A stretch of 64,000 nucleotides of DNA from Bolinopsis microptera (GCF_026151205.1 NC_087076.1:5508902-5572901); one strand, 5' to 3'; counted from the stretch's first letter, positions 9,780 through 20,388 are shown. Program-made: numbers and translations. Notes: generated by a model from the sequence alone, not told the origin.

Positions 9780-10085
9780 TAAAAGGACTTATGTACACAT
9801 AAGCCCTGTACCGATTCTCACATGTAAGATATTTCAATCAATTAAAAGGGCCTATGTATTGAATATTTTTTTAAAAGGGCCTATGTCAAACTTAAATCAA
9901 TTATACCAATTAGTCAAAAAGAGCCAAGAACATTTTTATATTGTAGAACAGTCAATCTTTCCATTTAAGATGCATAGAAATCAAATTCAAATGCTTATCC
10001 TAGATCAAATTTCGAGAAATCGGTTTTTATGCATTATCTCAAAACAACTTTTTTTGACATAGGCCCTTTCTATATATAGGTGACG
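9780..10085 (-). repeat. Right subterminal motif cluster and right TIR
   Basis: GGGCCTATGT motifs occur at about 9846 and 9875, a diverged palindromic copy lies at 9781-9810, and the terminal copy is inside the TIR (10056-10085). The right cluster is sparser than the left, an asymmetry often seen in cut-and-paste elements. Between the gene end (9396) and 9780 nothing else is recognised. Confidence 0.65.
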
Positions 10086-10861
10086 ATATCTTCACTATTT
10101 GTTTATCTTTAAAAAATTTACTGACCTCAGCCTTTTGGTTTTAAAACCCGTAATATCGATAACTATAGTCGGAATGTCATGGCACTTGTTATATATCATA
10201 ATATATCATTATCCTATCTTATATATCGGTATATATTGATGATATATTCTATTTATAGGGTCTTCATGACTAGATAAGTCCTCCTCCTCAGTTCGCCTTC
10301 TTAGTCTTACTCCTCCACAGCCCTCCTCCTCCTCCTCAGTCCCCTCCTCAGTCCCCCTCATCCTTTTCCTCTCTTTCATCTCTCAATAATTTGTTAAATT
10401 TATAATTATTGTTGGTGTTATTGTTTATACAATTTATTGTTATACTAAAATGTTTTAAACGCATTTAAGTCTGACTCAAAATGTGCTCAAGAATCTTTTA
10501 GTTTAACAGAGTTTTACTCTCCAGTAATATGGATATTGTTACATGATATTTTTCATAAATAAATTGATTTTCATCCCTTATTAAAGAATGTGTAGACTAT
10601 TCTTAGTACCTAATTGAGGATTAAAAGTTTGAGAAAGGACCATGGTCATTAACCGGGCTATCCATTTCTGCAAATAGTCTGTTACAAACTGTGGAGAGAA
10701 TTTAAATCAAAAGTAACAATTTTTGTCCGTTTTTGTCCGTTCGGTACCCTATTTTCTGAAAACGGACAAAATTGAATGGACAAAGACGGACAAAAAATAA
10801 CATGATCCCCCCCCCCCCCCCTTACTAATAATCTTCAATTTATTGTTATTGAATTTCACAG
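10086..10861. other. Non-coding spacer with microsatellite, palindrome and poly-C
   Basis: AT-rich to 10260; a CTCCTC-type pyrimidine repeat at about 10278-10375; repeated TTTTGTCCGT words at 10712-10732 inverted at 10765-10796, able to form a hairpin; then 15 C at 10807-10821. No coding exon seen before the acceptor at 10861. Confidence 0.5.
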
Positions 10862-11220
10862 TGATGAATAAGATGGTGAATACTAAAGCAGCTGTCCCTG
10901 CATCTTGTACCCCTTAAAGAAAAAGACCAACTGAGACGAAAAAATCGCCTCAAAGGAAAGGAACTAACACTACCCCCAAAAAAGTAACCAAGGTTATTAA
11001 AATAATATCTTTAATTTATTTTTTAACTTTTTTGAGATCACAAAAATGTAAGCAAATTCTTGATTGTAATATAACCAATTCTTTATAAATTGAAGTATGG
11101 CTTCAACATTTAATTTGTGTGCTTATAATTATATTGTAATTTATTTATTATTCAAATTAGGTGACACTCCTAAACGTCGAGAGACACCCGAAAGAAAAGT
11201 TAAACAGCCTAAAACGAATG
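10862..11220 (+). CDS. Two small basic exons, Pro/Thr/Lys-rich
   Basis: After TTTCACAG an ATG-bearing frame (MNKMVNTKAAVPASCTP) is followed by one stop at 10915. The frame then stays open as RKRPTETKKSPQRKG ... KKVTK to a donor at 10992. The second exon, 11161-11220, is exactly 60 bp, phase 1 in and out, reading DTPKRRETPERKVKQPKTN. Composition is like an H1-type or linker tail. The two exons do not join in phase, so one splice site may be misplaced or the first exon may be decayed. A 60-bp phase 1-1 exon of unrelated sequence recurs at 61248. Confidence 0.35.
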
Positions 11221-11807
11221 GTGAGATTGAAGTTTCTTTAAGTTAACTGAATTATCTGCTCCCCAGTGCAGTTGTTTAATGTCCAATGTCATTAATCATG
11301 ATTATAACGCAGTTGTTACATTGTTTTAATTCAATTAATTATAGGATGTGACAAAAAAGGCATTCGAGTGACTTAAATAAATAATAGAACGAGAAATCTA
11401 ATTGACAACACCTGCTTCCTGTAAAATGTCAATTTTTAGATTCTACTTATACACCTAACATTATTTACTTCCCCACTTCTAGTAACCTCTGCTGTACGGA
11501 CAAATCCTACACTGGAACTGAGACACCATGGAGGAAGAGAACTAGAGTAGTATAAGAAGATACTCGGGAGAGCAGGAAGAATTATTAGGGATCTCAGAGT
11601 ATTCGTTACTACGCGGAGCTGCGGGCAACGAATAACTGGAAAATAATGGATATCCAGCCAGTCTACTCTTATCAAGACAGCCCAGCATCCCCCACCTCTC
11701 AATAGACTTTCTAAAAGGACTACAGATCCCCTGAGATTTTTATTTTTTTATTTTTGTATGAATTGAGTTTATACGCTACACCTTAAACAGAAGAAGGGTC
11801 GGAACTG

Positions 11808-12023
11808 ATGGAGTCACAAAGACCTACTGCACTGGGTCTGTGTTGTCAGGCTCGAATGGCGCTTCTACCGCTCCAGACTGAGTACTTTCACTACCGCATT
11901 TTTCAGTGTCATGGTATGTGTGTCTACAGTGTCTACTTATATAACTATTCGGTACAATCAATAACAAGTAATCCACAGATCTCTTTCAGAATTAAACTGT
12001 ATGATTTAACACAAGTTTTAAAT

Positions 12024-12060
<37 letters not shown>

Positions 12061-12727
12061 ATATAGGCTATCTAGCAATCGCCTGCGCTATGTTCTAGGA
12101 TTGACCAGGATCAGGATTAGTGCTAGTTGAATCAACTTTTAAACTAAAGCGTATGCGCTCCAAAAGCATGAACCTTCCCGAGGAACCTTCAGGTAAAGAA
12201 AAATGTCATCAAATGATATAATGGGCCCGTAATCTGTATACTTTTTCGTTCTTTGCCCGTATACCTTTCCGTTGTTTGCTCATCAAAACGTCGATTTATT
12301 CAATAATATATTATAAACTATTACAGGATCTCAGATGGTCATCAGCTCTTTTAAACCGCGCCGGTTTAGGACAGCTGACATTCTGGCTGCATGAGCTCCT
12401 GGCGCAACAACAGGGATCGGGCACCCCTGTACAGTAGAAGAGTACAGCCTTGAACGGCGTGAGTTCGTGAAGACTGAGGGGACACGGGAAATTACTGACG
12501 TTAGTCTGGGAAGGGAAGGGTACAGAAGGGTGTCAAAGGAAAGGTTGCTGCGAGGTGAGAACATCATGGATGTAGCAGTTTCAGAGGCTAATCATCACTT
12601 GATGCAAGATCTTGGGAAACAGAACAAGCACAAATTCGCTACGGAGACGGAGAAAGGGAAACTTTGTGCCTCAAATTTACAACGTCTATCTTTTGCTCAC
12701 TGGGACATAACAAATATGCTTACCTGA
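11808..12727 (+). pseudogene. Three-exon small gene, copy 1, one premature stop
   Basis: Exon 1 11808-11913 (MESQRPTALGL..., phase-1 donor GTATGT), exon 2 12109-12192 (84 bp, phase 1-1, ESTFKLKRMRSKSM) and exon 3 12327-12727 (FKPRRFRTADILAA...) join in frame to about 196 codons. A single TGA at 12392 interrupts exon 3 where the duplicate at 15609-16149 has an open codon. Intron 1 contains a 36-G tract. The family is not recognised; the C-terminal part is hydrophilic with a YRRVSK and an EANHHLMQDLGKQN segment. Confidence 0.55.
12024..12059 (+). repeat. Poly-G tract, 36 bp
   Basis: Uninterrupted G run inside the first intron of the copy-1 gene, absent from the duplicate locus. Length may be unreliable in sequencing. 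Confidence 0.8.
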
Positions 12728-13096
12728 TGGTAAAACGTCAGATCACCATTAGAAGCATCCTCCCCGAACAGCAGCCTATGATTACATTCAAAACACCACC
12801 ATCGGTTAGGATTACTTCATACATTTTTTTCAAAGCTATGAAAGTTCATAGATCTTTTAAGTCTTCGTTACTGCTTCATATAATGTATTTTTTATTGTAT
12901 TGATGATTTGTAAATCAATGTTGATGAATAAGACGAAGGGATGCGCAGAGGAGATCGCGAGAAGTGGAGCCCTAATGGCAATAGACTTGATAGACTGTTT
13001 AGATTCTAATTCTGTTTAATGTTGTTTTCTAGATATAAGTTTTATATGCATGACAGACTTTGTCCAGTATTTTAGGATAGCATTTTATGGCATATA
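12728..13096. other. Segmental duplicate, non-coding part
   Basis: Matches 18865-19320 downstream of the large inverted-repeat element. The downstream copy has an extra stretch (about 19008-19165) absent here. No gene recognised. Confidence 0.6.
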
Positions 13097-14040
13097 ACGG
13101 GTGATGAATAAAAAATGGGACTACATATTTTTTAGCCCTCAGATTCCACCTGAACAAAATTATGATATTTTACCACAACCACCAGTTACTCTGAACAATA
13201 CTCGAACAGTTTCCACCCCCATTTGATAAAATTGGTTGATCTTTGTCCCCGATAATGGTCTCGAACTAGGGGAGGGGTCCTATAAAAATTTTACAGTAAA
13301 GCTCTGTTCACAGAAGTCGCCTCACAGGTAGTTAAAGCTTCCATACCAAAAAATATTTAGCAGAGAGTATGCCGAATGTTATGCTTAAGACGAGGGTTCA
13401 ACACCCATCAGCGTAGCTAAAACCGGTAAGAAGATATTTGAGCTCAAAACCACCTGAGGGGTAAAATTTTACCGTGTGAAAGATCGAGGCTAGGTCAACT
13501 ATCGGCTTTAGCATGGTCTATAATGGTACCACATAAAAATCAAAGTGCTTGGAGCCTTGCCAGGTGTTGTTCCTACAAGAAAATATCCCCAAAGGGTGGA
13601 AGGTGGTTCGTTCGGATGGGGCTAAATCGTATTTTTCTGTGAAAACCGCATCTTTATTTGCCATAAGGGTTAATTTCGTCCCAAAAGTTATCGACTTAAG
13701 TAAATTTTGACAATCTCAACTCATCTAGAGGACTTCTTTAGAGTCCTGGCAACACATGTACATGCCCGGAATATGGCTTACAAGCATACATGGGCCTTAG
13801 GGCACAAAAGAAGAGACTGCGCCAACACGATTTTAATCCCAAATGTACAGACGGATTTTTGAGCTTGAAGAAAGAAGTCCTCCTGAACCAATCAAAATGG
13901 GCTCATGGGCGCTTGTCATTGACCATACTTGTTCAAAATTGCCCGTTTTACAACTCTGTTTCATTGGTTTGAACCAAAAATAGTTTTATCGACACTAAAA
14001 AGACCCTTGAAAAAAGTCCCATTTTTTAGTCATCACCCGT
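13097..14040. mobile_element. 944-bp TA-flanked MITE or non-autonomous transposon
   Basis: Ends ACGGGTGATGA... and its inverted complement, followed inward by TAAAAAATGGGAC-like sequence on both sides. TA at 13095-13096 and 14041-14042. The sister locus at 19325-19340 reads GGCATATATTAG with no insertion, which matches the flanks joined at one TA, so this is a verified empty site. TA duplication points to Tc1/mariner-type mobilisation. No transposase frame inside; the longest frame (13790-13972) has no recognisable motif. Confidence 0.85.
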
Positions 14041-14042
14041 TA

Positions 14043-14283
14043 TTAGTTTACGACATTTAGTACAGCATTTGTTCCCCCGAATTTTCCTCTCCGTCATTAG
14101 GGAGGGACCCATTAGCTCAACCTTGGCATCAATAAGGAATATGAACAGGGAGTTACGAGACTCCCTCATATCGGACAACTTTTCCCTGGAAAAGAAAGAG
14201 AAATGGAATGTGCTGTTAGAATGTTTGTGAAGATTGCAGATGCGTGGTTAGAAAAACAAATACATTGTTATGATATTAACTAA
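14043..14283 (+). pseudogene. Copy 1 of the IREGPISSTLAS ORF, disrupted
   Basis: Homologous to the intact frame at 19322-19582. Here the MITE lies eight bases after the start of that ATG, further substitutions break the N-terminal half, and a 12-base deletion plus shift removes the LEFLGL segment, so the gene is dead. The homologous block continues to about 14492. Confidence 0.6.
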
Positions 14284-14497
14284 TGCTTGAAAATATGTGG
14301 GAGAAAATATGTGGGAGAAAATATGGGAGAAAATATGATGGCCGATCTCAACTGAGTCTACAACTCATAAACGCAGCTTCAGATTATTTGTCACAAGAAT
14401 CCCAAGAGCGCAATATTCTATAATCATGTCAATCGTAAGATTATGACGTATTAGTTATAAGTTCAATATAAAAGTATAAAATATTATGGACATGTAG

Positions 14498-14761
14498 TCT
14501 GTTGTTATTGGTAACAACCGCCAGTTTGTTCAGAAAGTTGCAGACACTATGAACCAAGTTGGCGTTCCATATCTGGACAGACGACTAGATCCTCACGGTA
14601 ATGTTGCGTTACGCAAGTTCAAAATTGGCACACGGGCGTATTATGAAGAAGCAGCAAGAGACCCAATCTTGGTAGCATCAGTGACAAGTGTAACTGTGAA
14701 CAACTTGGTAAAGAATTCCAAAGTAAAAACTCGCAAGGGTGTACTGGAAAGATTTTACTGA
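14498..14761 (+). CDS. Small ORF, unknown (VGVPYLDRRLDPHGN)
   Basis: An 87-codon frame opens after CATGTAG (14497) and contains ATG at 14549. It reads VVIGNNRQFVQKVADTMNQ, YLDRRLDPHGNVALRKFKIG and a C-terminal VTSVTVNNLVKNSKVKTRKG segment. Even residue composition and length suggest a genuine coding exon. It lies just beyond the edge of the duplicated locus and has no second copy here. No family recognised. Confidence 0.4.
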   Translation, partial: SVVIGNNRQFVQKVADTMNQVGVPYLDRRLDPHGNVALRKFKIGTRAYYEEAARDPILVASVTSVTVNNLVKNSKVKTRKGVLERFY

Positions 14762-14852
14762 TTTGTGAACACACAGCAACAACTTTGATTATTGGTTAGC
14801 TAACTTTTCTAATTTTTTAGCTACTCTAGAAACAACAGTAAATACGGACGTA

Positions 14853-14925
14853 CTTACTTACTTTGGGCGATCCTCAATATAAATCCCATTCAGTGTCTGC
14901 CTCCACACGTCTCGATCGCACATAG
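14853..14925 (-). mobile_element. 73-bp LINE 3' end with 17-bp TSD
   Basis: On the minus strand the last codons read CDRDVWRQTLNGIYIEDRPK and then stop, like the C-terminus of a LINE reverse-transcriptase ORF (R-x-x-W-R-x-x motif), followed by a short AAGTAAGTAAG tail. The flanks are CAGTAAATACGGACGTA (14836-14852) and CAGTGAATACGGACGTA (14926-14942), a 17-bp duplication with one mismatch. This is an extremely 5'-truncated insertion. Confidence 0.65.
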
Positions 14926-15061
14926 CAGTGAATACGGACGTAGGGTACATTTTATCAATATATTATTGTATATTCAATCAATCAAGGTAAAGCTTAGTGC
15001 CTGCAATGCAAGAAAAGTCTTAGTTTTTCTGGGACAAAAAATAACCTTTAAAACATTGCAG

Positions 15062-15213
15062 AGCTCCAGATAGTTGACCGAGACTACTTCTCAAACCTTT
15101 TGGCGAGCAGACCAGAGATGATAAAGTCTTCCTTTGCTCAAGTCTGCAAGAAAGCCTTGTCAGAGAAGAGGGAGACGACAATCCAGATGAGGAAGGAAAA
15201 ACTGCTACTTTAA
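15062..15213 (+). CDS. Orphan terminal exon LQIVDRDYFSNLL
   Basis: Follows an acceptor (AAACATTGCAG), enters in phase 1 and runs 49 codons to TAA: LQIVDRDYFSNLLASRPEM, then a helical, basic KKALSEKRETTIQMRKEKLLL tail. No ATG near the start, so it needs an upstream exon or leader. Function unknown. Confidence 0.45.
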
Positions 15214-15608
15214 ATTGTTTCAGTATATATTCAGTATTCTTGTATTTTTCATTAATCAATCAATTATGAAACATGACTCCTTATTGTCAATCATTGAAAC
15301 ACGTTGTATTGCAACTCGATTAATAAGTAGATAATACATCATAGTAAGTAATGGCAGTTTTGACATATCATTGGTTAACTCAATTGGCATATAAATCCCG
15401 ATAAATTTAAATGTGATCTTTAAATACTAAACACATAATTGTGATAAATAGACTTATCAGCCCTCAAAACTGTCACATATCCATTAAATGTGTCAGCAAT
15501 CTGTTCAATACCAAAAGTAGCGTTAAACCTACGTCTAAACATAAAATCTACAGGCTATAGCAATCGCCTGCGCTATGTTCTAGGATTGACCAGGATTTTA
15601 TTGTCCAG
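15214..15608. other. AT-rich spacer
   Basis: No coding signal. From about 15553 it enters the duplicate of 12061 onward. Confidence 0.5.
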
Positions 15609-16149
15609 GATCAGGATTAGTGCTAGTTGAATCAACTTTTAAACTAAAGCGTATGCGCTCCAAAAGCATGAGCCTTCCCGAGGAACCTTCAGGTAAAGAA
15701 AAATGTCATCAAATGATATGGGCCCGTAATCTGTATACTAATAAACTATTACAGGATCTCAGATGGTCATCAGATCTTTTAAACCACGCCGGTTTAGGAC
15801 AGCTGACATTCTGGCTGCTGGAGCTCCTGGTGCAACAACAGGAATCGGGCACCACTGTACAGTAGAAGAGTACAGCCTTGAACGGCGTGAGTTCGTGAAG
15901 ACTGAGGGGACACTGGAAATTACTGACGTTAGTCTGGGAAGGGGAGGGTACAGAAGGGTGTCAAAGGGTAGGTTGCTGCGAGGTGAGGACATCATGGATG
16001 TAGTAGTTTCAGAGGCTAATCATCACTTGATGCAAGATCTTGGGAAACAGAACAATCATAAATTCGAGACGGAGAAAGGGAAACTTTGTGCCTCAAATTT
16101 ACAACGTCTATATTTCGCTCACTGGGGCATAACAATTATGCTTACCTGA
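15609..16149 (+). CDS. Duplicate small gene, copy 2, frame open
   Basis: Exon 15609-15692 (phase 1 in, phase 1 out) and exon 15755-16149 join across a 62-bp intron to about 159 codons ending in HWGITIMLT. The copy-1 nonsense codon is sense here. The 5' exon (MESQRP, 11808) was not found upstream, so copy 2 may depend on another first exon. Residues of note: a RRFRTADILAAGAPGATTG segment and a DLGKQNNHKFETEKGKL segment. Family unknown. Confidence 0.5.
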
Positions 16150-16207
16150 TGGTAAAACGTCAGATCACCATTAGAAGCATCCTCCCCGAAACAGCAGCCT
16201 ATTATAT

Positions 16208-18858
16208 CACCCCCCGCGCGTGAGGGCACGTTTTTGCTAGTAATTTGCGACATTACTTTATGGATATCGAATCTCGCGACTTCAACGAAGTGCTGGGGAC
16301 AAGTTTTCAATAATTCATAAACTTTTCAGTTCCTATCGTTTTAAGCATCGTTAGGGCTTTCCCAGAAACTAACTCTCATCATCCTAGGATAATCATGTGT
16401 CGCACAGCACTTGTTTCAGTAGAGAGTGTACTCGCCTTTACGAGAGAGTGACGTGTACGTTTCGGTCACCTGCAGAAAAAGGAAGTGAGATATCGAAAAT
16501 CTGAGATAAACCCGATCGATAAAATCCTTTCAGGTAGGTGCTAGTCAAGGTTTCATCTCTTTAGACATTAAGATGGCTTCAAACACCTCACAAAAAGTTT
16601 TCAAAAGTAAAATTGACTCGCGACCTACAAATACCACCATAAAACTTGCCCTCATATATTTTTGAGGGCAAGTTTTTGAGCGCGCCGCGTGACTTTGTCT
16701 CAGCAACAGCAAGACATAGTTACAATCTCGCAACTATGAACAGACAAGGAAAATATTGTATTAATATCTGTCAAAGGAATTTAATGTATTTTAACAACTT
16801 GTTCTAATAATGCTAATAACTAATCGATGAACCTCATAAATGGTCGGCCCGGTGTGAGTGTATAGTATGGATTGTGCTCTGAAATGGGGCGCTGTTATTG
16901 GTTAATACAGCGGCCAATCAGGATCGAGCTGGTTTGTGGCTGCAGTCCAAATTTAGGATCATATCTGATTAGGTACCTAATTAGTGATTATGCACTTTAA
17001 AGTAAGATTAACTCGGTATTCACAATCCACATTAACAATTGTCTGCAACCAATCAAGGTCAAGCTGACTACTTAACGTGAAAATCATATTATTATATAGT
17101 GTTTGTATCATTATAAGACGACTCATGTTTCTGACATGTCACTTGTCAGTTAAGAGGTGAAATGAGAAGACAGTTAGACTCTCATTTGATGTACACATTT
17201 TTCTGAATTGTACATGTAACAATCTTTATCAGTAATCTGTAATCAGCATATAAATCACATACCAATGTATCAAAGTGAAAACTGAAATCTTACCTGACAA
17301 CACAAATTATAATAGTACCATTTTAACTCTCATGAAAGTTTACTCTTCTACTGCACTGGTTTTAATTGAACTTCCAAGAACTGTCCGGAAAATAAATCAG
17401 TCAAAAGCAAAGCCCCGAATGCACTGTACACAATCTTTGTAATTACCCAATGTATTTTATCGTGTATACTGTACAGACAGTTCCAATTAAATGCAGAAGA
17501 GTTGTTTAATGTTCCCACTTCCCAATTACAATCATAACAAACTCAAAATTGAGGATTGTATGCGGTACTAATTTCTGCCAAATAAGCACTATATAGACAT
17601 CACAATTTTATTTAGTGTATATCCCGTGTGGCGTGACGGCTAGAGCGTTGATTTCGTTGCAGAGAGGTCGCACGTTCGATTCCCCGTGGAGTTCGAATTA
17701 ATTTTTTGCCCAGATCACTCCGAGCACAATCATTTTTCATGATAAATAGAACATAAACAAAACTGACATGGGCCTGGCTATATCTAATTTTAAAACATAA
17801 CCCAGGCCAGAATTTTCTTGAATAACTGTTGAGCATCAGTAACCAGTGCAGAAAAAGAGAAGATATTTATCTCACTCCACTCTTTCTGCTGTTCTTACTG
17901 TTCTCCACCTCTGTTTTAGTGTCATTAACCGCTGCTGGTTCTTCTATCCTGAATGCTTGTTAAACCGGGGACCTGTATAAATATATAAGTTACAACTATT
18001 TTTTAAAGTTACAAATATCAGCTGATTTGCAAAATGTAGCGATTTAATGTGGATTGTGAATACCGAGTTAATCTTACTTTAAAGTGCATAATCACTAATT
18101 AGGTACCTAATCAGATATGATCCTAAATTTGGACTGCAGCCACAAACCAGCTCGATCCTGATTGGCCGCTGTATTAACCAATAACAGCGCCCCATTTCAG
18201 AGCACAATCCATACTATACACTCACACCGGGCCGACCATTTATGAGGTTCATCGATTAGTTATTAGCATTATTAGAACAAGTTGTTAAAATACATTAAAT
18301 TCCTTTGACAGATATTAATACAATATTTTCCTTGTCTGTTCATAGTTGCGAGATTGCTGTTGCTGAGACAAAGTCACGCGGCGCGCTCAAAAACTTGCCC
18401 TCAAAAATATATGAGGGCAAGTTTTATGGTGGTATTTGTAGGTCGCGAGTCAATTTTACTTTTGAAAACTTTTTGTGAGGTGTTTGAAGCCATCTTAATG
18501 TCTAAAGAGATGAAACCTTGACTAGCACCTATCTGAAAGGATTTTATCGATCGGGTTTATCTCAGATTTTCGATATCTCACTTCCTTTTTCCGCAGGTGA
18601 CCGAAACGTACACGTCACTCTCTCGTAAAGGCGAGTACACTCTCTACTGAAACAAGTGCTGTGCGACACATGATTATCCTAGGATCATGAGAGTTAGTTT
18701 CTGGGAAAGCCCTAACGATGCTTAAAACGATAGGAACTGAAAAGTTTATGAATTATTGAAAACTTGTCCCCAGCACTTCGTTGAAGTCGCGAGATTCGAT
18801 ATCCATAAAGTAATGTCGCAAATTACTAGCAAAAACGTGCCCTCACGCGCGGGGGGTG
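16208..18858. mobile_element. 2651-bp foldback-type element with 0.82-kb inverted arms
   Basis: Left arm 16208-17035 and right arm 18044-18858 are near-identical inverted repeats starting CACCCCCCGCGCG. A 13-base insertion near 16712 is the main difference. TATAT flanks both ends (16203-16207, 18859-18863), a likely 5-bp duplication, and the empty site is seen at about 12770. The arms contain a perfect hairpin, AACTTGCCCTCA with its complement. The 1-kb centre has no transposase frame; it holds a tRNA-like stretch. Non-autonomous; family unclear. Confidence 0.8.
17622..17690 (+). other. tRNA-like segment, possible SINE head
   Basis: An A-box-like TGGCGTGACGGCTAGAGCG (17629-17647) and a B-box GTTCGATTCC (17674-17683) are spaced as in a tRNA. 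Anticodon and acceptor stems do not pair well, so a functional tRNA is unlikely. It lies in the centre of the foldback element. Confidence 0.4.
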
Positions 18859-19321
18859 TATATGATAACGTTCAAAACACCACCATCGGTAAGGATTACA
18901 TCATACATCTTTGTCAAAGCTATGAAAGTTCATAGATCTTTTAAGTCTTCGTTACTGCTTCATATAATGTATTTTTATTGTATTGATGATTTATAAATCA
19001 ATGTTGTTGTAGGGTCATTTTGGCATTTGCCAAAATAACAATTTTGGTCAATGGTCATAGTCTAACACTTTATTACAACAATAAATCAGTGGACACAGTA
19101 AAGACATACGACTGATAAGAAAGAACCGTGGAGAAGGACGTGGAGAGAGAAGAATACAAAGGGAAGACGAAGGGGTGCGCAGAGGAGATCGCGAGAAGTG
19201 GAGCCCTAATAGGAATAGACTTGATAGACTGTTTTGATTCTAATTTTGATTAACGTTGTTTTCTAGATTATTAGTTTTATATGCATGTCAGTATTTGTCC
19301 AGTATTTTAGGGTAGTATTTT

Positions 19322-19582
19322 ATGGCATATATTAGGGTACGACTTTTAGTACAGCATTCTTTTTCCCGAATCTTCCTCTCCATCATTAGGGAGGGACCCA
19401 TTAGCTCAACCTTGGCATCAATAAGGAATATGAACAGGGAGTTACGAGACTTCCTCATACTGGACAACCTTTCCCTGGAAAAGAAAGAGAAATGGAATGT
19501 GCTGTTAGAATTTTTGGGGTTGTTTGTGAAGATTGCAGATCCGTGGTATGCAAAACAAATACTTTGTTATGATATTAACTAA
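19322..19582 (+). CDS. ORF IREGPISSTLASIRNMNRELRD, unknown
   Basis: An 86-codon frame from ATG, reading FSRIFLSIIREGPISSTLAS, then NRELRDFLILDNLSLEKKEKW and LLEFLGLFVKIAD. The C-terminal two thirds is helical and well balanced in composition. It is the undisrupted partner of the broken frame at 14043. No family recognised; it may be an exon of a longer gene. Confidence 0.4.
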   Translation: MAYIRVRLLVQHSFSRIFLSIIREGPISSTLASIRNMNRELRDFLILDNLSLEKKEKWNVLLEFLGLFVKIADPWYAKQILCYDIN

Positions 19583-20388
19583 TGCTTGAAAATATGTGGG
19601 AGAAATGACGGCCGATCTCAACTGAGTCTACAACTCATAAACGCAGCTTCAGATTATCTGTCACAAGAATCCCAAGAGCGCAATATTCTATAATCATGTC
19701 ACTCGTAAGATTATGACGTATTAGTTATAAGTTCAATATAAAAGTGTAGAATATTATGGACATGTAGTCGTCTGGACTGAAATCAGACAAGATTACCATG
19801 AACAGTAGCGGAGATTGGAGGTTGGCACACCAAGGAGGTTGGCACACCAACACAAAGAAGATTAAAATAATAAACTATACACAACGTACTCCAACACTTC
19901 TATTATTTTAAATATCTTGAATATTCTACGTATATTATTCGCTGTTTTTCAGCAGGTTGCTTTTATAAGTTTGTAAACAGGAAACTTGCTAATTAATGCC
20001 GGTATTGGTGCCACCACCATTGCCGGCTCTTTAGACTTAGATGAAACTCCATCAAACATAAAACTGATCATTGAAAAAATACTTGGCATATAAAACGCTC
20101 CATCAAACGATATGCGTTTGGAAGAAACAAAATGTTGCAGACTTTGCAGAGGGAGATCAGGTTATTACGACATTTTTTTATTTAATTATTCAATTTATTC
20201 ATTCACAATGGTGGATTGATGTGATACCTTATAACAAAATTCAAATAACAGGTGACATTAGAGCTTCAGAAAACAATAGAGGGCAGGTATAGTTTGATAC
20301 TATTTATTCGGATATCAATTTGATTGATTGATTGTGTAATAAATTGGTGATAATATATGATAGAACTGTTTTCCTCAAATGTCTTTAA

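Larger units (their letters stand above)
3394..10085 (+). mobile_element. 6.7-kb TIR DNA transposon with ADSCGGQN (DUF7869-like) transposase
   Basis: The ends are inverted repeats starting CGTCACCTA, 30 bp with two mismatches. Flanking DNA is an AT run (ATAT on both sides); comparison with the duplicate at 3060-3137 implies a 2-bp duplication, though 4 bp cannot be excluded because the run is palindromic. Each end carries a cluster of GGGCCTATGTC motifs. One five-exon gene (4883-9396) fills the interior, with about 1.1 kb of 5' flank and 0.4 kb of 3' flank. The reading frame is intact, so the copy is probably young. Superfamily is not clear; Sola, Kolobok and other unusual groups should be compared. 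Confidence 0.8.
15553..19770 (+). repeat. Segmental duplication, copy 2 of 12061-14492
   Basis: Both blocks share the small gene, the following ORF and the tail AGTTATAAGTTCAATATAAAAGT. Copy 2 is enlarged by the 2651-bp inverted-repeat element, copy 1 by the 944-bp MITE. Each insertion is absent from the other copy, so both post-date the duplication. Confidence 0.85.

Noticed and set aside
11808-12098. 96-aa ORF with a Gly run
   Set aside because: The Gly run is poly-G in the intron; the exon is better ended at the GTATGT donor at 11913.
17622-17690. Functional tRNA gene
   Set aside because: A and B boxes are present but the acceptor and anticodon stems do not pair; kept only as a tRNA-like segment.
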